Shown here piece after piece: positions 8,001 through 12,916 of a stretch of 12,916 bases of DNA (its first letter is position 1; the number at the start of each line of letters is the position of its first letter). Location: NCBI GenBank assembly GCA_002286715.1, contig NSJX01000137.1, positions 1-12,916 on the forward strand, given 5' to 3'. This stretch comes from Dentipellis sp. KUC8613 (lineage: Eukaryota > Basidiomycota > Agaricomycetes > Russulales > Hericiaceae). Position numbers and translations under genes: made by a program. Below the pieces are notes generated by a model. That model searched no databases, was not told the DNA's origin, and was given only the letters and a program-made list of their open reading frames with translations.

Positions 8001-9949
8001 ATGTCGGTTTCCCAAGACGACCCAGCGCTACGGTGTGTGACGGCGACCGCGTACTTGTGATAACCATACTAACTTGATTTGCTATTTGATCAAGTCTGCG
8101 TGCCCTGGAATTCTGGCATAACGTCGAGAAGGAACGAATTGCGCAAATCAATGCGCAGTGCAGGGATACTTCGAATCCGCCTCTCCGGCCTCCCCACTCT
8201 GTTGATGCCGACGTGCGCGAGGTAATTGGCCACGAGATGGATGCAATAGTGCAGATGCAGTACTCTTTGCGCTTCTACTACAACTCCCTCGCACCCGTCA
8301 ACCGCCTTCCCGCAGAGGTCCTCACGCGCGTATTCAGCTTCCTCCAGGTGCTCGATCCCCCTCGTAACCTCGACCACGCCAAGCCCGCGGTCCCACATGA
8401 CATCGGGTGGCTCCGCGCCACGCACGTCTGTCGCCAATGGCGCATCGCAGCGCTGGGTCATCCTCGCCTGTGGTCCAACGTCCGCGTCTCTCTCGGCGCG
8501 AAGTGGATGAACGCGTTTCTCGACCGCGCGCAGACGGTTCCGCTCGAGTTCAGTACGGCGGGTCTGTCGGCGGCCTCGGCAGACAGGCATTCAGAGGTGT
8601 CGAGCGTATTGGTGTCCAATCTAGGCCGTATGCACAGACTTCGAGCTTCTGCACTTAACCATGCGGAATTTAGTACCGTGTTCTGGCATTTGGGAGGCGC
8701 TGCACCAGTGTTGGAGAAGGCCTCGCTCCACACTACGCTCACGTATTGGGATTTTTCTATTATGGAAGCAGGGATGCAGCCATTGCCTCCCTGGCTCTTT
8801 GGCGGCGCCGCACCGTGTCTCCGGGAGCTCAGGATTTCGGGCTTCAGCGCTTTCTGGCTGGCAATTCCATTCACAAGCCTCGTCAGCCTCAGTGTCGATG
8901 GTGGGACAGATAAAGGCGTATCTAATTCGCACCTCCAGAACTTCGACGCTTGCCTTGGTGCCCTGGCTGGCCTGCCCAGGCTCGAGTCCCTCCGCCTCAG
9001 ATATGTTCTCCCCGAACTCCCCCTCGACGTTGCGTTGGACACTCTGCCTATCGTCACACTGCCGAGCGTACGCAAATTCAGCCTCTCGGATCACGTCCTC
9101 GAATGCGCCGTCGCGCTGCAGCATATCTCTACACCGGCACTCAAAGATGAAGCCATGCGCGTGCGTTGTAAGGTGGATACTATCGCTGGACGTGGTGCCG
9201 ACCTCATATATCCATGGGTTACCTCTCGCTTGCATGCGGCATCCTCCACCGGCTCGGGATCAACGTCGATCTATTGCTGGACGAACAGATTTAGGGTCTG
9301 CGTCTCCGACCATTGTGCGAATTCGCCCGAGGTGAAGAAGATCGATGCAGATGCAGACTCGACGGACCTCGAGCCAGGTCCTTTCTACGCTCCTGCGATG
9401 GGCACGCCGTTCCTCCGACTTTCCTTCGATGGCTTTGCAGGTACCGCTGAGGGCACTGCAGAGATCGGCAACATCATCGGGCTCCTACCTCCTGCATGTT
9501 TGGAATCGCTGAAATTGTATGGTGAACGTGCGTTCCACATGGAAAACCGGAACTGGTTCGCGCTCTTAGCTGGCTGCAGCGCCGTGCGCCATGTGACGCC
9601 CGCCGGCGATTTCGCGCGGGCGTTCATACAGATACAGGCGGCGACACGCGAGCGTTTGTTCGCCTCGGCGGACTCGGTGACGTTGCAAGATCTCGACTTC
9701 ACGGCACAAGAACTTATCCTCGACCTGCAAATCGCTTGGCACAATGAGGCACCGCGGACAGTTTACATTCTGTGTTGCTGGATCAGCAGAGAGGTACGCG
9801 AGTGGATGGCACGTCGTGTGCCTCGAGTCTTCTGGGATGGTGTAAGCGACCCTGAGCGCCCGAACAGCGAGAATGATGAGAGCAGTAAAGGTGGCGAGGA
9901 GGACGAGGACGAGGATGATGAAGATGAAGTCGAAGTTGAAGTTGATTGA
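8001..9949 (+). CDS. F-box protein B with LRR-like region and acidic tail
   Basis: This is a likely SCF ubiquitin-ligase adaptor: the F-box would bind Skp1 and the C-terminal part a target, which is unknown. Exon 1 is 8001-8032 (MSVSQDDPAL), the intron is 8033-8094 (GTGTGT donor, CTAAC branch point, CAAG acceptor), and exon 2 is 8095-9949, giving 628 residues. The start is set by homology to F-box gene A, which has the same intron at the same codon; a GTG start at 8213 would cut off about 50 conserved residues. An N-terminal helix (ALEFWHNVEKERIAQ) is followed by the F-box (NRLPAEVLTRVFSFL, about 80-94) and its second half THVCRQWRIAALGHPRLW (about 120-137). LRR-like segments follow, such as LPRLESLRLRYV near 305, FLRLSFDGF near 450 and LPPACLESLKLYG near 475. 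The last 30 or so residues are almost all Glu and Asp. The segment around 9165-9295 is less LRR-like and might hide a further intron. Confidence 0.87.
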
Positions 9950-10652
9950 TTGAAGACGATGGCCTCCAGGGCTCGGAGGGTTGGCGATCTGCATGTTAAC
10001 GTCTATTCGTTGATGAAGAGTACTATGAATTTGCAAGCAGAAAATGTCCAAGCCGTGCTGAGAGGCAAGAACAAGTTTAGGACAGGGTTTTAGTGGTTTC
10101 CGGGGCTGCCAACCTTGTGTCAAATCGTGCGCATTCGAAGGTCAGGATCAGAGAGAGGGCAGTCCAAGGTCGATAAACATGCGCGTCATAGAGTTTTCCG
10201 CCGTCGCGTATGTATGTATGGTTCTCCTTGTGCGAAGTTGCCATCACGGCTATCCTTGCGCTACTCGTCTTCGTTAACGTTGTCATTGCCAGCTTCTGTT
10301 TCTGCTTCACTTAGACTGCTGGCTATGATTTATGGTGCTTTAGAAAAATGATACCGGTACTGACCATAATTGTTTACCACTATCAGTACGTACACATATG
10401 TATTGCCCTGCCCTAAGCTGGCACAGTGAGGACGTACGAGAAATGGATAACTCCGGCAATTCCGGCAGTCCGGCAGCCGTGAGAGTCCGGCGGTTCTAGG
10501 CCCTCGCGTGACATGTGTGACAATGTGACTATCGAACCCCTAACACCGTGACAGTTGACCCCTAACCCCTACGTCATGAATATCGTTCGTCGCCCTGCTG
10601 AGGGATAAGATATATGTACAAGCCTTGCGCACACTGTTCGTCAACAGTCTCC
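9950..10652. other. Intergenic stretch with a dense block of short repeats
   Basis: About 700 bases with no supported gene. The first half is 3' sequence of F-box gene B. A 7-bp inverted repeat (GTACTGA 10357-10363, TCAGTAC 10383-10389) is followed by the repeat block at 10452-10571, described separately. A TATA-like GATATATG lies at 10609-10616. The minus frame at 9566-10123, which overlaps the end of F-box B, is a shadow frame. Confidence 0.5.
10452..10571. repeat. Cluster of three short motif families, possible subterminal transposon repeats
   Basis: Within 120 bases there are four TCCGGCR copies (10452, 10461, 10469, 10486), four GTGACW copies (10508, 10517, 10525, 10548) and two CCCCTAAC copies (10537, 10559) plus a partial third at 10566. 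The block ends about 80 bases before the start of the KDZ-associated gene. Such motif clusters are typical of subterminal transposase-binding regions in DNA transposons, but they could also be ordinary promoter elements. Confidence 0.5.
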
Positions 10653-12863
10653 ATGGCCACCGTATCCTTGCAGCAGATATTCCAGTTTGCCGCGGTTAAT
10701 CCTGGCATACTTTCCGTCACAGTAGCGCAGATGGCGCTGTTTCATCAGCTGGCGTCTATGCACCGGCGTGACATCATCCTTACCCTTCCCTCGACCGCCA
10801 ACATCGCGGAACCGCCGCCTCGACTCTCTCTCTCTCTCGAGCACTTTCTCAGCCACGCTTGCGAACTCACCATGAATGAAACACGCCTGTGCTGGGTTTT
10901 TCTACGCGACAGAATCTGGGCCACTTCCGACGCACCAGGCAGTATTTCCGCATATATCCAGTCGCTTCACCACTTCCACGGGCATCCTGTTGGCATTAGT
11001 ACGTCCCGCCCCCTCCGTGCTGTTGCCATAACTGATACCCGAAACAGCATCTATAGCCCTATACCCACCCAATCTGTATTGCCATACGGCCGGGTGCCGG
11101 CGTAGTCGTACCTTGCTCACGGCCACCCAACAACGGAAGGCTGTAGTATATACACTGTCAACCGGTGCCGTGCCGGCGTATCATATACATTTGTACTGCC
11201 CACGTACGTCTTTTACCTTTTTTACGTCAATGCAATAGCCTCAGATCGTGTATCGGCATCAGATTGTCACATCAATTATCACAACAACTTCTATGTACAT
11301 GACGGACGTCGCATTTATTACACAAATCATATCCCCGAATACCTACAAGTCGGGGAGCATCATTTCGTCGAGCGTCGCTTGGTCAACATTTGGATTGTCC
11401 AGATGCTCACTGCCTGGTAGTACTCATTTCTCTGGCAGAGACCGTATGACGATCTGACCATACTTCTACGAAGGACGTCTGCATCCAACTGTGCGCGCAT
11501 CTACAATCTTACCCTCAGGGATACTCCGTCCCTGGACCTCAATTGGCAGTTTTCCTCCACTGTCCGTGCCGAGCAAGTGTGGGATGCATTCACTGTACTA
11601 TGCCTTCTCGAAGACTGTGAACGTCGGAACGCCATCCTCGAGGTTTCTCACACAGCGATCCAGAGAAATCGTTTCACAGAGGCCATCAAAGTTCGCAATG
11701 ACCGCATAGCCCATTTTGGGCAGGAAGAGCGGTCGCATTATTGCAACCGCTGCACCCAGTTCGAAGATCCTCATCCAGATTCACCTGACTCGCGAATGTG
11801 TGCGTATGGTGTCTGTTACTTTATGGGAAAGTGCTGAATGTATGCACAGACAAATTTTCTGCAGTTGTCATTGATGGAATCACCATTGGCCACCCTCGTT
11901 GTGCGGTTTCCGACCCCCCTTGTATGAAGCCATTGTCCAGTCAACGCGACCGATTCTGCTCCGATCATGAGTCACGTGAACGCGAATGCTCCATTGTCGG
12001 ATGCGCTAATCCGTCGCGCGAGGGTCACCGCTCATGCACCAATCCTCTTCATGAAGCTGCAGAACGTCGCCATGTTGACCGCAATCAAGCACTCTTCCAA
12101 CTCAAACACCGCTTGCAGAGGCAGGGGGTGGCTCACCCCATTGATTCAACGCGTGTGGACTTGGACGATGATGTGGAGCCAGATGCTGGTGCCAAGGGCG
12201 ACCAGGAGTTTATCCTCGATGGCGGTCAACTTGCTCCCGATGGCACCTGCGCTCCGAACGGCGCTGAAAAACTCAAGGCACAGTTTGGACGGAAGTCGAC
12301 CCATAACGAACAAGTAATCGTAGCGCCGTGTGGGATTATCATTGCCCGTGCTACCTTCTTCGATGCTGAGGCGATATTAAATGTTGTAGTGCGCTTATTT
12401 CGTCACCCCTTGACTGTCTTCCTATTCTGACCTTCTTTTTCAGAAACTGATAAAGGATGTGTATGGCCTGGAGGCATTTTGGCCCGATTACATCTTCTTC
12501 GACAACAATTGCAATCTTGCAAAGTCGGTCAAGTTCGACAAGGCCTTTGATCATGTTGGTCTTCCTGTCGACGTATTCCACTTCACGTGCAAGCACGCCC
12601 AGTCCGACGAATGGTGCCAAAGCTATTGTAACCCAGCGCTCTTTCCTGAGCTGAAGAAACCAGATGGTTCCTGGCGGTTCAACTCCTCTGTCGCAGAGCA
12701 GACCAATGTCTGGCTCGGCGGGTATCATGCGATTCTGAGGGAGATGGTGGCTCCGCGGTACAACTTTGTTCTCGATGAGCTGATCATGCGTCGCAACCGA
12801 ATGACGAAGGCAGCGCTAGAGAAGCGGTGTCGCGCCCAAAACTTGTTTTGGACGGTGACATAA
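10653..12863 (+). CDS. CxC5/CxC6 cysteine-cluster protein associated with KDZ transposons
   Basis: This belongs to the fungal protein family found with Kyakuja-Dileera-Zisupton (KDZ) DNA transposons. Six exons: 10653-10998, 11048-11203, 11263-11416, 11474-11799, 11850-12385 and 12444-12863. The five introns are 49-59 nt, and the spliced frame of 645 residues has no stop. The order is: a helical N-terminus; a CxC5-type zinc cluster (C127, C132, and YCPHCH with C166/C169); the helical block VWDAFTVLCLLEDC; CNRC (309-312); a CxC6-type cluster (C345, C352, C364, H367, C374, C379, C390, H395); an acidic linker; QFGRKSTHNEQ; and a KDZ-like catalytic part with FFDNNC (D526, C529), VFHFTCKH (551-557) and AEQTNVWLGGY (E591). 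Two acidic positions of an RNase-H-like triad are visible; I could not place the first Asp. The ATG at 10653 is preferred because an upstream in-frame ATG at 10614 overlaps the TATA-like site. The gene appears intact. Whether it is an active transposase or a domesticated relative is open. Confidence 0.88.
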
Positions 12864-12916
12864 AACTTACAAACCACATACTATGAACCGAATATTCCCC
12901 GTATATATTCTGCCCA

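Larger units (their letters stand above)
10452..12916 (+). mobile_element. Candidate KDZ-type DNA transposon, right end not in the window
   Basis: The call rests on an intact KDZ-associated gene preceded by the repeat block at 10452-10571. No terminal inverted repeat or target-site duplication could be paired, because only 53 bases remain after the stop codon. The boundaries are therefore provisional, and the left one is simply the start of the repeat block. Genes of this family also occur alone in mushroom genomes, so a complete element is not assured. Confidence 0.35.

Noticed and set aside
9165..9295. Possible extra intron or frameshift in F-box B, since another frame reads GILHRLGINVDLLLDEQI
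   Set aside because: The main frame is open throughout and resumes well-formed sequence afterwards; the alternative frame hits a stop at once and no clear donor, branch point and acceptor set could be fixed.
9566..10123. 185-codon minus-strand open frame
   Set aside because: It is largely antisense to the acidic tail and C-terminus of F-box B; the low-complexity codons explain its openness.
10537..10571. Interstitial telomeric repeat (CCCTAA-like units)
   Set aside because: There are only two or three imperfect copies separated by unrelated bases, better explained as part of the local motif cluster.
10614..10652. Upstream in-frame ATG of the KDZ-associated gene
   Set aside because: It lies within or next to the TATA-like site at 10609-10616 and adds a 13-residue stretch I do not recognise from the family; the ATG at 10653 has a better context.

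Overview
The window looks like nuclear DNA of a filamentous basidiomycete, most likely an Agaricomycete. The genes are cut by many very short introns of 49-62 nt, with GTRNGY-like donors, CTGAC or CTAAC branch points and CAG/AAG acceptors. A KDZ-associated cysteine-cluster gene and two paralogous F-box genes are present; both families are strongly expanded in mushroom-forming fungi. Gene models below were built by hand by joining reading frames across introns, and each spliced model stays open with a length divisible by three. A species cannot be named from this sequence.

Layout. (1) 1-629, minus strand: the 5' part of F-box gene A, two exons, running off the left edge. (2) 1059-1988, plus: an intronless phosphotransferase of the APH/protein-kinase-like fold, divergent from F-box A. 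(3) 1989-3170: about 1.2 kb without a convincing gene. (4) 3171-3767, minus: a doubtful small gene. (5) 4009-6800, plus: mitochondrial aconitase (ACO1), nine exons, 785 residues, with iron-sulphur cysteines and catalytic residues at family spacing. (6) 6801-8000: its 3' region and an intergenic stretch with short tandem repeats. (7) 8001-9949, plus: F-box gene B, complete, 628 residues, with the same intron position as gene A. (8) 9950-10652: an intergenic stretch with a dense set of short repeated motifs just ahead of the next gene. (9) 10653-12863, plus: a six-exon CxC5/CxC6 gene associated with KDZ transposons, 645 residues and intact.

How they fit together. Only ACO1 is clearly a housekeeping gene (TCA cycle). 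Around it lies accessory DNA: two F-box paralogs in inverted orientation about 8 kb apart, a fungal APH-like kinase and a transposon-related gene. No shared pathway or gene cluster is visible. The most interesting points are the intact KDZ-associated gene with possible subterminal repeats upstream, and the inverted F-box pair bracketing ACO1.
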